Source of the DNA: Bacteroidota bacterium
GTDB lineage: Bacteria > Bacteroidota > Bacteroidia > Chitinophagales > LD1
Reading direction: 5' to 3'
NCBI GenBank assembly: GCA_016722375.1
Contig: JADKJG010000004.1
Coordinates: 248,001-312,000, forward strand
DNA: 64,000 bases
The position numbers were made by a program, and so were the translations under genes. Of this stretch, positions 8,901 to 17,905 are shown piece by piece (the first letter of the stretch is position 1; each line of letters begins with the position of its first letter). The notes below the pieces were generated by a model. That model saw nothing but the letters and a program-made list of their open reading frames with translations. It did no database searches and was not told the origin of the DNA.

Positions 8901-10595
8901 CTGCGTCCGGGTTATAAGTTTATTTGGGATTTCCATGATCAGCCGAACCCAATTGACAGCATCACCTTTGACCCTATCCATGTTTTCTTTTATCCTGGGG
9001 ACTACGATGTGAGCCTTACTTTGACCGATTCAATCGGAGGTTGCACCGTTACCCGAACCTATGAAGACCGGATCAAAATCCGGGGACCGATTGGAAACTT
9101 TACTGCCAGCACCGACAGCGGCTGTACCCCGCTCACGGTATGTATCAGTGGCAATCTGCAAAATACATTCTCACTTGTTGTAGATATGGGCAACGGGGTA
9201 GTTTTACCTTATGACAATTTAACTGGACACCAAGTCGCTCCCAATGTGTGCTATACTTATGACAGTTCCGGGACTTTTTTCCCCACCTATATTCTTCGCG
9301 ACAGCTTGAATTGCACAGTTGCTTACCCGGTAGATACCATCACCGTAGGCAGCTTTCCCTATCCAAATTTAGAAAGCGATACAACGGTCTGCGAGGGAAA
9401 TTATGTACAGTTTAATTTAACCCCTGGTGACCGATATTTATGGAGATCGAAACCAACGCCTCATTACCTCAGTTGCATTGATTGTGCTGACCCCATTAGC
9501 TCTTCGCCCGACACCGTCACTTATTATGTGACCGTCACCTCCGGTGTCGGCTGTGTGGCTCGCGATACCATAACTATTAATGTGGATCCGCTGCCGTCCC
9601 TCTCTCCCGGTATTGACTTCCGTATTTGTCCGGGCGACACCCTGCAATTGAACGCCGGTAACGGTGTGGCTACTGCCGTTTGGAGTCCACCATTGTTCAT
9701 GGAGGATTCAAACAAGGTCAATCCTAAAGTTTGGCCTTCAGATACTATGCAATACCGCGTAACGGCTTTCAACAAAACTGGATGTTCTATTTCCAAAGTT
9801 GTCAATGTTTATCCCATCCAAAACGTAACGGGTACTGTGTCGCCGCGCGACACGCTAGTCTGTGAAGGTGAAGCCGTCGGTTTCCGCGCACAGGTGCTCA
9901 ATGCTTCCATCAACGATACCTCTATTGTTTGGTCACCTTCCAAATATCTCAACGCTACCGGTATTTTTGATCCTATCATGCGGGCTCCGGCGGGCAACTA
10001 CACCTATTTTGTCAGCATCAGCAGTGCTGGCTGCACACCATACAAGGACAGCGTCCATGTTCTGATTTCTCCCTACCCGGATCTTCAGGCGGGCGATAAC
10101 GTGACCGTCACCGAAGGGACTACTGTTAATCTCTGGGCATCCTCCGGCTCCAATGTGGTTTATACCTGGACGCCTAGCATAGATTCTCTTTCTTGCACTC
10201 TTTGTCGCAGGCCATCGTTTGCGCCTAGGGTTTCGCAGTACGTATATGTAGATGTAACTAACAAGTACGGCTGCGTCGCACGCGATTCGGTTTATATTAA
10301 TGTCGTGGCTTGCAATGACAGCGCTGTATTTGTGCCCAATACCTTTACTCCAAATAGCGACAACCGCAACGACGTGCTTTACGTGCGCGGCGTCGGAATC
10401 AGTCAACTCAACTTCTTCCGCATCTTTGACCGCTGGGGACAACTCGTTTGGGAAACATCCGACATCGGACAGGGATGGGACGGCTCCATTCGTGGAACAA
10501 TCGGCAACACTGCCACCTTTGTCTATACCCTTCAGGCAATATGCACCAACGGCCAGCTAATAGAGAAACAAGGAAACGTCACCCTGATTCGATAA
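5910..10595 (+). CDS. Giant secreted PKD-repeat protein with T9SS type B sorting domain
   Basis: 1561 residues from a TTG start; the start is supported by the signal peptide NKTKRLKRILTILFFGGILF ending near VLAQ. About eleven PKD-like beta-sandwich repeats fill residues 30-1080; the core reads WDFGDG or a close variant (SWDFGDG, NYAWDFGDGS, WRWNFGD, FIWDFHD), each followed by H(T/V)(Y/F) and a G-x-Y strand. Residues 1080-1460 are further Ig-like modules. The last 90 residues (FVPNTFTPNSDNRND, FRIFDRWGQLVWE, GWDGSIRG) are a CHU_C/gliding-type domain, which sends proteins through the type IX system. Likely exported to the cell surface or released; adhesion or matrix binding is the usual inference for PKD arrays. 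No catalytic domain seen. Confidence 0.93.
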   Translation: MNKTKRLKRILTILFFGGILFQGRVLAQVQALSIADSLVSCGKLTVTFQDVSTGNPTSCSWDFGDGTSPIQNCGTLTHTYTAPGVYNVVHSVSDGTNTSTESILIRVYRGPQAEFVSFDLSGCSPHCATFTNQTIVGESAISQVVWDYQDPSPTTNYNGSHCYNNPGSYRVSLFVRDINGCESKIVKDNYIAVRPRPRVTLTANPAFSCNAPWNVVLTATITSPTTPDYTYKFFVLGTGTPRVVGPTSATSATISNIYPNGIYNAYVEVEDANGCKDTSFFRIEITDLVAGFRPANDSGCVGVPIQFCDTSNFASSWDWDWGDGSAHSTVKCPNKSYATPGCYDVTLIIRYNTCRDTITKINVICIFPPPNFTFSANQTYNCTAPFNVNFTAVPSSGIITNYAWDFGDGSPTVNTTGPTSSHTYTTATSFTVKVTATSNQGCSVTKTLTNYIKIKDVTARFTTSIDSGCTPLSVRFTNTSIGQAPLSYYWIFGDGANDNVASPTHVFSITGNYKPILIVTNGSGCKDTFVFPRIIKVGSPIRPSFTANPLIQCIDQPVIFTNTTNVAGINPPPLFTWFFDLPKSNAAAGPPGPFTPTKTKTYSDTGCYDIRLRITSQGCIADTTLTQYVCIVLPKADFDFVANCGNALIDTFKSKSQGADLYSWDFGSGPSPFSPSDSIHIHQFSPAGTYSVLHIVKNNATGCVDSLRKTVNVGVSTIGFTADTLSGCRSLTVHFRDTSVYSNTWRWNFGDTASSTNTSSSKNPTHIFTRSGSYTVTLVINPGGDCPDTLRKVAYITVYGITVGFEAIPAFGCVPLNPTFRDTSASYMGTINSWLWTFGDPTTGSFDTSIVQNPNHTYNNLGDYTARLRATDTRGCSATVTRPVHAAKTNADFSSDTAVCPGDLVTFTNLSTNSNVSYWNFGDPSSSSNLSTDIDPTHVFTNMGIYTITLIAVNDTFGCSDTIRRNINVSQPYVNFYDTSGFAPCPPFPVRFFNTSALRPGYKFIWDFHDQPNPIDSITFDPIHVFFYPGDYDVSLTLTDSIGGCTVTRTYEDRIKIRGPIGNFTASTDSGCTPLTVCISGNLQNTFSLVVDMGNGVVLPYDNLTGHQVAPNVCYTYDSSGTFFPTYILRDSLNCTVAYPVDTITVGSFPYPNLESDTTVCEGNYVQFNLTPGDRYLWRSKPTPHYLSCIDCADPISSSPDTVTYYVTVTSGVGCVARDTITINVDPLPSLSPGIDFRICPGDTLQLNAGNGVATAVWSPPLFMEDSNKVNPKVWPSDTMQYRVTAFNKTGCSISKVVNVYPIQNVTGTVSPRDTLVCEGEAVGFRAQVLNASINDTSIVWSPSKYLNATGIFDPIMRAPAGNYTYFVSISSAGCTPYKDSVHVLISPYPDLQAGDNVTVTEGTTVNLWASSGSNVVYTWTPSIDSLSCTLCRRPSFAPRVSQYVYVDVTNKYGCVARDSVYINVVACNDSAVFVPNTFTPNSDNRNDVLYVRGVGISQLNFFRIFDRWGQLVWETSDIGQGWDGSIRGTIGNTATFVYTLQAICTNGQLIEKQGNVTLIR

Positions 10596-10737
10596 ACCAT
10601 TTGCTCTTTTATCTTTCAGAGATAAACTACACGTCATTCATCATTCAGATATAGCTATGCCCTGGATTCTGGGTTACCTTTATAGCGTTGATGTCAAGCA
10701 ATCTGGCTTTATTCATGTTTGCCGTTTGCAAATGATA

Positions 10738-10762
10738 AACCCTCTGATTTCAGAGGGTTTTG
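10738..10762. terminator. Hairpin terminator between PKD gene and tRNA-Lys
   Basis: AACCCTCTGA / TCAGAGGGTT with TTTT on the plus strand and an A-rich run on the other side. It can end the plus-strand PKD transcript and the minus-strand tRNA transcript. Confidence 0.75.
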
Positions 10763-10773
10763 AATACTCCAAG

Positions 10774-10846
10774 TGATTCTGTCGGGATTCGAACCCGAGA
10801 CCCATACATTAAAAGTGTATTGCTCTACCAGCTGAGCTACAGAATC
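10774..10846 (-). tRNA. tRNA-Lys (anticodon TTT)
   Basis: On the minus strand: acceptor GATTCTG pairs with CAGAATC, D arm GCTCAGCTGGTAGAGC, anticodon loop CTTTTAA giving TTT, T arm CGGGTTCGAATCCCG and discriminator A. 73 bases without encoded CCA. All stems pair fully. Confidence 0.97.
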
Positions 10847-10992
10847 GAACCTTTTTTCTTTTTAAAAGAGGCGCAAATATAGATTCTTTGATGAAAAATA
10901 AGAGAGAGAAATGATTTTTTTTCAGATAATAGAAACAAAACCACGGTCACCGGTAAATGGGGGACCGCAGAGATTGAAATATCCAACAAAGA

Positions 10993-12594
10993 CTACATGA
11001 AAATCTTCAACACATCACCTACCCTGATCGGGCGGCTGAGAACGTTGCTGTTATCTGCTTTGAGTTTATCAACGCTCACGCCGTCGTAACGATTGGCGAT
11101 GCTCCAAAGCGTATCGCCCGGTTGCACCACGTGTTTCACGCAATGGCAACTTTTATCCATCGTGATTGCCGGAGCGCTTTGAGTCACCTGAACCGTTTCA
11201 ACCGTGTCTTCCACTTTTTCTGAAGTCGCATGATCTATACTGTCCGCAGTCATGATCGCCGCCTGAATTGAATCACTCATCAGAATTTCTGAAGGCCGTT
11301 CAATGACCTTCGGTGCAAAAGCCCGTGCATAGTTTGGCGATTCGGTAACTGCAGCCTGAATCACAATCTTTAATTTTTGTCCGTTATATACGGCCGAACT
11401 TTTTAAACGATTATCTCTTTTAATGGTGCTGGCCGATACTCCATACTTAGCCGCAATCTTTCCTAAACTTTCGCCGCTTTTCACCTTGTGATACACTGTG
11501 CGACCCATGCTGAACACCGGTTGAATTTCTTTGATAATCAAAGCCGAGTCCACCATAATCTCAGTTTCCTTTGCTTCAAATAAAGTGAAGTATTTGACCG
11601 GAAGGTTGAGTGGAAAACCATTTTGCGTATAGGGAACAATGCCTGCGCGAACGCTCGGATTTAGAAACTGCAATTCATCCAAAGGAATATTCAGCGTGTT
11701 AGAAATATGCTCCAACCGCACCTTGGCAGAAATCACTACCGTATCCACGATATACAATTCTCTTCTCGGCTCGGCAGAAACCAATTTATAATCTGCATAA
11801 TTATTCATCACATACACCGCCGCGATGTATGTAGGCACATAACTGCGCGTTTCAGCCGGCAGATAATTCATAATCGCCCAGAAATTCTTGATACCTCCCG
11901 AACGGGCAATAGCTTTGTTCACATTCCCCGGCCCCGAATTATACGCCGCCAACACTAGGTGCCAGTCGCCATACATTTCATACAACTTCAACAAATAATC
12001 TGCTGCTGCCTCCGTCGCCTTTATCGGGTCGCGGCGCTCGTCAATGTATGAATTGGTCTTCAACCCCAACATCGTGCCCGTGCCATACATAATCTGCCAC
12101 AAGCCAGTAGCACCCGCCCGCGAAACCGCTACCGGATTGAAAGCCGACTCAACAATCGGCAAATATTTAAACTCAATCGGAATCCCTTTTCTATCCAATA
12201 TCTCTTCAAAAATCGGAAAATAAATCTGCGAATTGGCCAGACAACGCGCCATCAAACCACGACGCTTATAGGCAAAGAAATCTATAAACTGCTTCACCGT
12301 GCTGTTATATTGGAGCGGCACCATAGACGGAATCAGCCTCATCTTTTCCTCAATCTGCTTATCGGTAAACCGCGGAATAGCACTTTGAGGCATATCAATA
12401 CTCGCCACCAACTGCTCGTCCGTCACAAAAAACTTATCGCGCGTAAAAAGCGAATAGGACATACTGTCCAGCATCATAATCACCGGGTCGGTGGCGCAAG
12501 AGGCTTTCGACCCCTCATTATTACCAAAAGCTGGAACAAAAGCCAGCCCCAAAAATATTGCCAAAAGTCCCTTGAAAGATGTACGTTTCATCAT
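10993..12594 (-). CDS. mltD: MltD-like membrane-bound lytic transglycosylase with two LysM domains
   Basis: 533 residues. A signal peptide (residues 1-24) is followed by an SLT/GH23 catalytic domain with YLPIVESAFNPVAVSRAGA (catalytic Glu about residue 149), GLWQIM and AAYNSGPGNVNKAI. LysM 1 is about residues 355-400 (VYHKVKSGESLGKIAAKYGV) and LysM 2 is the last 45 residues (HVVQPGDTLWSIANRY). It cleaves peptidoglycan glycan strands with 1,6-anhydro ring formation at the outer membrane or periplasmic face. Cys32 follows the predicted signal region but no clear lipobox is seen. It is a single-gene unit; the ATG at 12592-12594 has a second in-frame ATG directly after it. Confidence 0.93.
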   Translation of the reverse strand: MMKRTSFKGLLAIFLGLAFVPAFGNNEGSKASCATDPVIMMLDSMSYSLFTRDKFFVTDEQLVASIDMPQSAIPRFTDKQIEEKMRLIPSMVPLQYNSTVKQFIDFFAYKRRGLMARCLANSQIYFPIFEEILDRKGIPIEFKYLPIVESAFNPVAVSRAGATGLWQIMYGTGTMLGLKTNSYIDERRDPIKATEAAADYLLKLYEMYGDWHLVLAAYNSGPGNVNKAIARSGGIKNFWAIMNYLPAETRSYVPTYIAAVYVMNNYADYKLVSAEPRRELYIVDTVVISAKVRLEHISNTLNIPLDELQFLNPSVRAGIVPYTQNGFPLNLPVKYFTLFEAKETEIMVDSALIIKEIQPVFSMGRTVYHKVKSGESLGKIAAKYGVSASTIKRDNRLKSSAVYNGQKLKIVIQAAVTESPNYARAFAPKVIERPSEILMSDSIQAAIMTADSIDHATSEKVEDTVETVQVTQSAPAITMDKSCHCVKHVVQPGDTLWSIANRYDGVSVDKLKADNSNVLSRPIRVGDVLKIFM

Positions 12595-12874
12595 CAGCTA
12601 TAATTTATCTACAAACTTAACGAAAACAAGGTCCGGATTATTGCATAACCCGGCCTCTTAATATTATTTAACCGTCCGCGAAGGTAAAAGGTTACGTTTT
12701 AATCGTTAAAGTTTTATGAACGCTTACTTATTTTCACTGTAAACTATAAGCGACAGTCGAATAAATCGGCCGGAAAATGATGATGGCGGCAGCCGGGCTT
12801 TCGCCTATATCTTTTTCTTAACTCTAAAATTATTTTGGAAAGAAAAAGGATGCTGGCTCTATCCCTGCCGCAGT
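12595..12874. other. Intergenic region upstream of mltD
   Basis: No gene seen. It holds the mltD promoter region on the minus strand and leads into the palindromic repeats. A short plus-strand open frame here runs through the repeats and is not credible. Confidence 0.5.
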
Positions 12875-12971
12875 GTAGAGACGCAATATTTTGCGTCTCT
12901 ACACGAATGCAAAATACAGACATAATATATTACGTCTATCGTGGCCCAGACGCAAAATATTGCGTCTCTAC
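12875..12971. repeat. Cluster of three REP-like palindromes
   Basis: Three 20-base palindromes of one kind in 97 bases: AGACGCAATATTTTGCGTCT, AGACATAATATATTACGTCT and AGACGCAAAATATTGCGTCT, the outer two extended by CTAC/GTAG flanks. Such interspersed GTAGAGACGC palindromes are common in Bacteroidota and cyanobacteria. The right edge supplies the stop codon of the gene at 12968-13912. Confidence 0.85.
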
Positions 12972-13912
12972 GTATTATCCGGTTCTATATCTATGTTGGT
13001 CACCAATTTCTTGTGTGCCTCGATGACAATATTTTTCGTAGCAGTTTTATGATGTTCCTTCGTGGCAATCAGCGAATCGTTACCGGTAGGCACCCCGTCC
13101 ACAAAGACGAAGGTACCGGTGCTGTCTGTAACGCTTACTAAATCTACATTGGCCAGTTTCACCTCTACACCTTCTTCCGGCACACCGGTCACCAGATTCT
13201 TCACCACACCGGTTATCTTAAATTCATCGCCCTCTTGAATATTGTTGTACGGACCGGGCAATAAATACTCGTGCCGCTTGGCATAGTCGTCTTTATAAAG
13301 TGTTTTGCTGGCGCGGCTGATGACCTGCAACACCATCCATAAATCATTATAAACACCAATGCGCGACTGCGTTTTTGTAGGCCGCTCTTTGATGGCTTTG
13401 TTCTGCGCCGTGTTGGCCACATTAAAGGCGGTGAGCGACAAGGTCGCATCGGACACGACACCAGCCGGAATATTGACCGCCGCCAACTCCACACTGTATT
13501 TTCCGAGCGCGGCGATAAAGGCAGTCATAAATTCATTGACCTTGCTCTGCTGTGTATCCATGATTTTATAATCATCATTTCCGAACTCGTTCCACACCGA
13601 TTTTTTATTCGGGAAAGCCTTTTCGATAAAATATTTTACGTTTTGATATTGCGCCTTGCATTCATCCCATCGGGTTTGCATTTCTTCGGTCAACTGTTGA
13701 ATCTGGTCTTGCACCGTTTCGTCGGTTTCGATGTTCATCGCCGCCGTAAGTTTGGCCTGAAAATCTGTTTCAAAACTGCCGCCAAAATCGGCATCGAAGC
13801 CGATAAAATCTGCCGTGTCATCAACAAATAATTCGTGCATCACTTGCGCCTCTTCCACCATCCGCGAGTCTTTGATGCCGCCATAAAGCCTATTTACCTG
13901 TGTCGTTCCCAT
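12968..13912 (-). CDS. Unknown protein with C-terminal carboxypeptidase-regulatory-like domain
   Basis: 314 residues with no signal peptide or membrane segment. Residues 1-220 are mainly helical with unknown function (EEMQTRWDECKAQYQNVKYF about residue 75; a region rich in Ala and Thr around 150). Residues 228-310 look like a small beta-sandwich of the CarboxypepD_reg type (FKITGVVKNLVTGVPEEGVEVKLANV, then GTFVFVDGVP). The stop TAG lies inside the REP-like palindrome, so the last few residues (EPDNT) may not be ancestral. I know similar architectures from Bacteroidota but not their function. Confidence 0.75.
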   Translation of the reverse strand: MGTTQVNRLYGGIKDSRMVEEAQVMHELFVDDTADFIGFDADFGGSFETDFQAKLTAAMNIETDETVQDQIQQLTEEMQTRWDECKAQYQNVKYFIEKAFPNKKSVWNEFGNDDYKIMDTQQSKVNEFMTAFIAALGKYSVELAAVNIPAGVVSDATLSLTAFNVANTAQNKAIKERPTKTQSRIGVYNDLWMVLQVISRASKTLYKDDYAKRHEYLLPGPYNNIQEGDEFKITGVVKNLVTGVPEEGVEVKLANVDLVSVTDSTGTFVFVDGVPTGNDSLIATKEHHKTATKNIVIEAHKKLVTNIDIEPDNT

Positions 13913-14229
13913 GTTTTGTTCGTTTATCTCTATTAATACGAAGCAAATATAAGGAAGGTTTCATTGATTACTTAGGTTATTTTCAAATTTTATTGACAAT
14001 TTAATAAAATATGTAGGCAATATGTAAATTTGATGACCATCTATAATGAAGTATGGACACAATATATTGAACATAGAGCTACATTTAATTAAAAAGCTAG
14101 GCAATTTATCGAAGAATCTACACCATTTGTCTTACTTTCTTTATCAATTCGGACAAAGGGTGTATATTGTTCATTAAATTGAGTGGCCATTTTGTCAAAT
14201 TGGTAGTATTTTTCTAAAATAAGCATATT
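13913..14229. other. AT-rich upstream region, no gene
   Basis: No open frame of note, no repeat. Probably holds the promoter of the minus-strand gene at 13912, but no clear TAnnTTTG element could be assigned. Confidence 0.4.
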
Positions 14230-15358
14230 GAAACTACAAAAGTCTTAAAGACTTTTGTAGTTTATACAGTCTTTGAGACTTTTGTTTTTGACTTTATTTC
14301 GCGCAGAGGGCGCAGAGTAGCTGGGAACACAGAGAAGATTCAGTAAAAAGATTTGAGGCTCTGCATCTCTGCGCTCTCCGCGTGAAATGTATTCATTCGG
14401 TCGCTCCGATGGAGCTTGTATAGAGTGGGTTATTTACTTCTACCAAAAGATAGTTCCTACGGAACTTGATGGCAGCTATTCACGAATGTTTGCTTATGGT
14501 GGTTTTCAATCCGTAGGATTGATGCCTTTGGTAGAAAAGCGAATATCCATCTATCTAATCCTGTAGGGATGAGCGATATTGAAACTACAAAAGTCTTTGA
14601 GACTTTTGTTTTTGACTTTATTTCGCGCAGAGGGCGCAGAGTAGCTGGGAACACAGAGAAAATACAGTTAAGAGATTCGAGGCTCTGCATCTCTGCGCCC
14701 TCCGCGTGAAATGTATTCATTCGGTGGCTCCGATGGAGCTTACACAGTGGAGACTATTTATTTCTACCAAAAGATAGTTCCTACGGAACTTGATGGATGC
14801 TATTCACGAATGTTTGTTTATGGTGGTTTTCAATCCGTAGGATTGATGCCTTTGGTAGAAAAATGAACATCCATTTTTCTAATCCCGTAGGGATGAGCGA
14901 TATTGAAACTACAAAAGTCTTTGAGACTTTTGTTTTTGACTTTATTTCGCGCAGAGGGCGCAGAGGAGCTGGGAACACAGAGAAAATACAGTTAAGAGAT
15001 TCGAGGCTCTGCATCTCTGCGCTCTCCGCGTGAAATGTATTCATTCGGTCGCTCCGATGGAGCTTACACAGTGGAGACTATTTACTTCTACCAAAAGATA
15101 GTTCCTACGGAACTTGATGGCAGCTATTCACGAATGTTTGTTTGCGGTGGTTTTCAATCCGTAGGATTGATGCCTTTGGTAGAAAAATGAACATCCATTT
15201 TTCTAATCCCGTAGGGGGCCTTTGGGGGGGGGGGGGCGAGGGGCTGAGTGGGTTCATAGCCCGGGGCTTGTGGCGGCGGTGGTTTTCAATCTGTAGGATT
15301 GATGCCTTTGGTAGAAAAACGAACATCCATTTTTCTAATCTCGTAGGGATGAGCGATG
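14230..15358. repeat. Long tandem repeat, three ~324-bp copies plus a remnant
   Basis: Copies start at 14230, 14581 and 14905 with GAAACTACAAAAGTCTT. The second and third are 324 bases apart and nearly identical; the first carries an extra 27 bases of a second GTCTT/AAGAC hairpin. Each copy joins several smaller palindromic modules: ACAAAAGTCTTTGAGACTTTTG, TTTCGCGCAGAGG...CCGCGTGAAA, TCGCTCCGATGGAGCT, AGTTCCTACGGAACT and AATCCGTAGGATT. A truncated fourth copy (about 15270-15358) follows a run of 13 G at 15224-15236. Open frames of 78-94 codons inside are copies of each other and not protein genes. Confidence 0.92.
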
Positions 15359-15418
15359 GGGATATCATAGAATGCGGCAGCGATTCCATCCCTTAGAGGA
15401 ATGGAATCGCTTATATCC

Positions 15419-17062
15419 TCACATCGCCATTTCCTCCAGCCATTTTCGCAGCACTTTCTCCTTCCTCATCATCCTCAGATAATCTTCCTCGCTGCCGCTT
15501 GCTTTCCATTCAAACATTTGGCGAAGGGAGCGTTGCAGCGCTTTGTCGGCGCGAAGTGCTTTTTCATTCGCCATCAAAAGAACCGCCCAGTTCTTCAGTA
15601 CAAAAGCGAGGTTCTTGTCTTGGTAAGCCTTTTTGAGATGGAGTAATTTGATGAGGCGCTCAAAGCATTGTTCATCGGCGGCTTTGCGGTCGCCATTATA
15701 CTGGTCTTTAATCAATCGCGCATAAACAATGCTCAGGTCGGTGGCATCAAACTTTGCAGGCTTTCCCTCGAGGAGGAGTTCCATGCGCGAGTCGGCTAGC
15801 TTTTTGAGCACCGGTGCCGGGCTGCGGTATTTTGGGTGAGCAATCCGTTTTGCATTTTCTTCCTGTGCCAGCATTTTCTGTTGGCTCTTTATGGGTTCAA
15901 AGCCCAAAGAATGATAGAGCCAAAACGCACCAGAATCTATGCCGTCTTTATTGTGTTTTCCAATCTGGTAAGGGTCCACGCTGAATCGCTTGAGCTGATA
16001 AACCTGTCGGTGCAGTTCTAGTATCTGCCCGAAAAGATATTGCGACTCGCCACCGCGATAGGCGGGAAAAACATTCAAGCCAATCCGCCCGCTGTCAAAC
16101 AACAACCATGAACCGGCATAGGCTATTGGCATGCCGTTTTTGAAGGCAACATAACCCATGTAGTTGTCAATCGGGTGTCGCCGCGCAGGTGCCATGCCAA
16201 ACAGCGCCACCGTAAGTCCACGAGACAATTGGTAATAGGAAACCAGATCAGGTTGGGTAAAAGTGATGGGGTCTATCTCGCGGATGTGGCGCAACAAAAC
16301 CATGCGGCTGCAATCAATAATCTGTTGTGCTTCATCCGCCCGCAAATGGAGGAGTTTTGGTTTTTCCTGCGCATGGTCTTTCAACTCGGCTTTGCGCACC
16401 AGCGAGCGGTGATAAAAAGGTTGATACAAAGTATCGGGCAAACCTACCGGTAGGGATAGACGGGTGTTGGTATAAATCAGGAGCGAGTTCCAGAGTTCGT
16501 CGCGCACCTCCGGCCTCATATCTGCCTGATCGAAAACGCGGAGGAGCGTATCGAGCATATTTCCACCCTCCGGTGTCATTTTCTGTAGCCATGATTTCCA
16601 ATCGTCGTTTTCATCTTGCAGAATTTCAGATTCTACTTTGGGAAGCACTACCGAAAGCACAGCACTAATCTGCCCTTCATCGGCATCTATAGAATTCAAG
16701 GAAACCAGATGGGGAAAGCGCGCCTGTAACCATCGGCAGACTTCGAAGCCAAAGGCAGCGCACATCGTCGTGCCATTCAAGCCGCTATTGCCTAATTGAT
16801 ATTGCCGGTTTTCATCTTCCTCTATGGTTTGAACTAATTGATTCAAGGCATTTTTGGCCAACGTAAAGATTTCTTTGTCATCCGGATAGGCCATCAGGAA
16901 CTGGAGGTCGTGATAAAACTGACCTATTTCATCTGTTCGGTGAAGGTGTGAGGGCTTAATGCGCTGGAGTAGTTTCTTTTTCAACGACTGAAATTCAGTG
17001 CCATATTGATGGCGGATGCTGCTAAGGCGGGCAAGGGCTTCGGTGCTAATCCTGTGAGTCAT
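15419..17062 (-). CDS. Unknown protein with a GNAT-like acyltransferase segment
   Basis: 547 residues from the ATG at 17060-17062; the longer frame would need a TTG start. Residues 1-240 are helical and unrecognised. The segment at about residues 300-390 (YMGYVAFKNGMPIAYAGSWL, then RIGLNVFPAYRGGESQYLFG and a closing AFWLYHSLGFEPI) has the order of strand, acceptor-like loop, Y-R-G-G-xx loop and C-terminal LGFEPI typical of GNAT folds. The tail (residues 420-547) is rich in Lys/Glu helices. No signal peptide, so cytoplasmic. Substrate unknown; the GNAT reading is an inference from motif order. Confidence 0.65.
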   Translation of the reverse strand: MTHRISTEALARLSSIRHQYGTEFQSLKKKLLQRIKPSHLHRTDEIGQFYHDLQFLMAYPDDKEIFTLAKNALNQLVQTIEEDENRQYQLGNSGLNGTTMCAAFGFEVCRWLQARFPHLVSLNSIDADEGQISAVLSVVLPKVESEILQDENDDWKSWLQKMTPEGGNMLDTLLRVFDQADMRPEVRDELWNSLLIYTNTRLSLPVGLPDTLYQPFYHRSLVRKAELKDHAQEKPKLLHLRADEAQQIIDCSRMVLLRHIREIDPITFTQPDLVSYYQLSRGLTVALFGMAPARRHPIDNYMGYVAFKNGMPIAYAGSWLLFDSGRIGLNVFPAYRGGESQYLFGQILELHRQVYQLKRFSVDPYQIGKHNKDGIDSGAFWLYHSLGFEPIKSQQKMLAQEENAKRIAHPKYRSPAPVLKKLADSRMELLLEGKPAKFDATDLSIVYARLIKDQYNGDRKAADEQCFERLIKLLHLKKAYQDKNLAFVLKNWAVLLMANEKALRADKALQRSLRQMFEWKASGSEEDYLRMMRKEKVLRKWLEEMAM

Positions 17063-17239
17063 GTTTTGCTTTGTGCTAAAAATATCCAATTTTTATTTCC
17101 GTCGGGGTGGTCGGTAGCAGGTGATAGACTAAGATTCGCCTTCTTGCGTTTTATAAACGATAGCTGTGGGGAAAACCTATAATGTGCCAAAACCAAAAAA
17201 TTGCATATTCGCGCCTTCATAAAACAAGAAATATAAATC

Positions 17240-17746
17240 ATGAAAAAACTATTGCTTGCCTTTACCCTCTGTGCATTTGCTTTGTCTGGTTTCAGCGCAG
17301 AGTCTGAATCAGTACTTCATTTCCGTAACATCTATTGGGGAACCAAGATGGATTCGGTGTGGAGAGACGGAAAGAAACTAGAATTTCAGAAAGACCGCAA
17401 CGCGTTGTTGAAGGACGCTTATTTTCTGCCTGGCGATGACCCAATGATCGGGGCGGTGAAATTGGACCGCGTGCTCTATTTATTCAATGACCAAGGACGA
17501 TTCTATAAAGTATTCCTTCAAGGCAACATTGAGGAGGCAGAAGAGATGAGATTTATCCTGACTTACAAATTCGGTGACTTCCGAAACGAAAGCTATGTGG
17601 ACGACAGTCACATCATGCAGTGGTTGATCCGCGATGTAACTTTTACACTGAAAGAAGTGGCCAAATCACGTTTTGAATTGACGATTGAAAGCAGTTGGAA
17701 AGCCAGCGAAGACTATAAAAAGAACACCAGCGTGAATGATTTTTAA
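17240..17746 (+). CDS. Small exported protein of unknown function
   Basis: 168 residues with a clear signal peptide (MKKLLLAFTLCAFALSGFSA). The mature part begins with a phrase typical of many Bacteroidota secreted proteins (VLHFRNIYWGTKMDSVW) and alternates charged and aromatic residues with beta propensity. No lipobox, no repeats, no sorting domain. It is a single transcription unit with its own terminator. Probably periplasmic; function not assignable. Confidence 0.8.
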   Translation: MKKLLLAFTLCAFALSGFSAESESVLHFRNIYWGTKMDSVWRDGKKLEFQKDRNALLKDAYFLPGDDPMIGAVKLDRVLYLFNDQGRFYKVFLQGNIEEAEEMRFILTYKFGDFRNESYVDDSHIMQWLIRDVTFTLKEVAKSRFELTIESSWKASEDYKKNTSVNDF

Positions 17747-17769
17747 AGAAGGATGATTCATCAGGAAGT

Positions 17770-17806
17770 ATCCCTGTTTCCATGTTGGAAGGCAGGGATT
17801 TTTTTT
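17770..17806 (+). terminator. Terminator after the small exported protein
   Basis: ATCCCTG / CAGGGAT with inner TTCC/GGAA pairing, followed by seven to eight T. Confidence 0.9.
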
Positions 17807-17858
17807 GTTTCAAATCCATTGGGAGGTTATAATCCGTTAAAACATAGAAGGCTTGGGC

Positions 17859-17887
17859 TTTGTCCTATCTTGTAAATTATATTTTTG
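17859..17887 (+). promoter_or_regulatory. Bacteroidota promoter for the S41 protease gene
   Basis: TTTG at 17859-17862 and TATTTTTG at 17880-17887, separated by 17 bases, match the -33 TTTG / -7 TAnnTTTG pattern. The ATG is 18 bases downstream. Confidence 0.6.
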
Positions 17888-17905
17888 CCCGCCAGATAAA
17901 TTTAA

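Noticed and set aside
9933..10442. 169-codon minus-strand open frame inside the PKD gene
   Set aside because: Antisense shadow of the T9SS sorting region; the plus-strand protein is clearly real.
14457..15396. Several 78-94 codon open frames on both strands
   Set aside because: They are near-identical copies lying in the 324-bp composite repeat and consist of translated palindromes.
16327..16668. Plus-strand open frame of 113 codons and similar frames at 15401 and 16175
   Set aside because: Shadows of the long minus-strand gene at 15419-17062.
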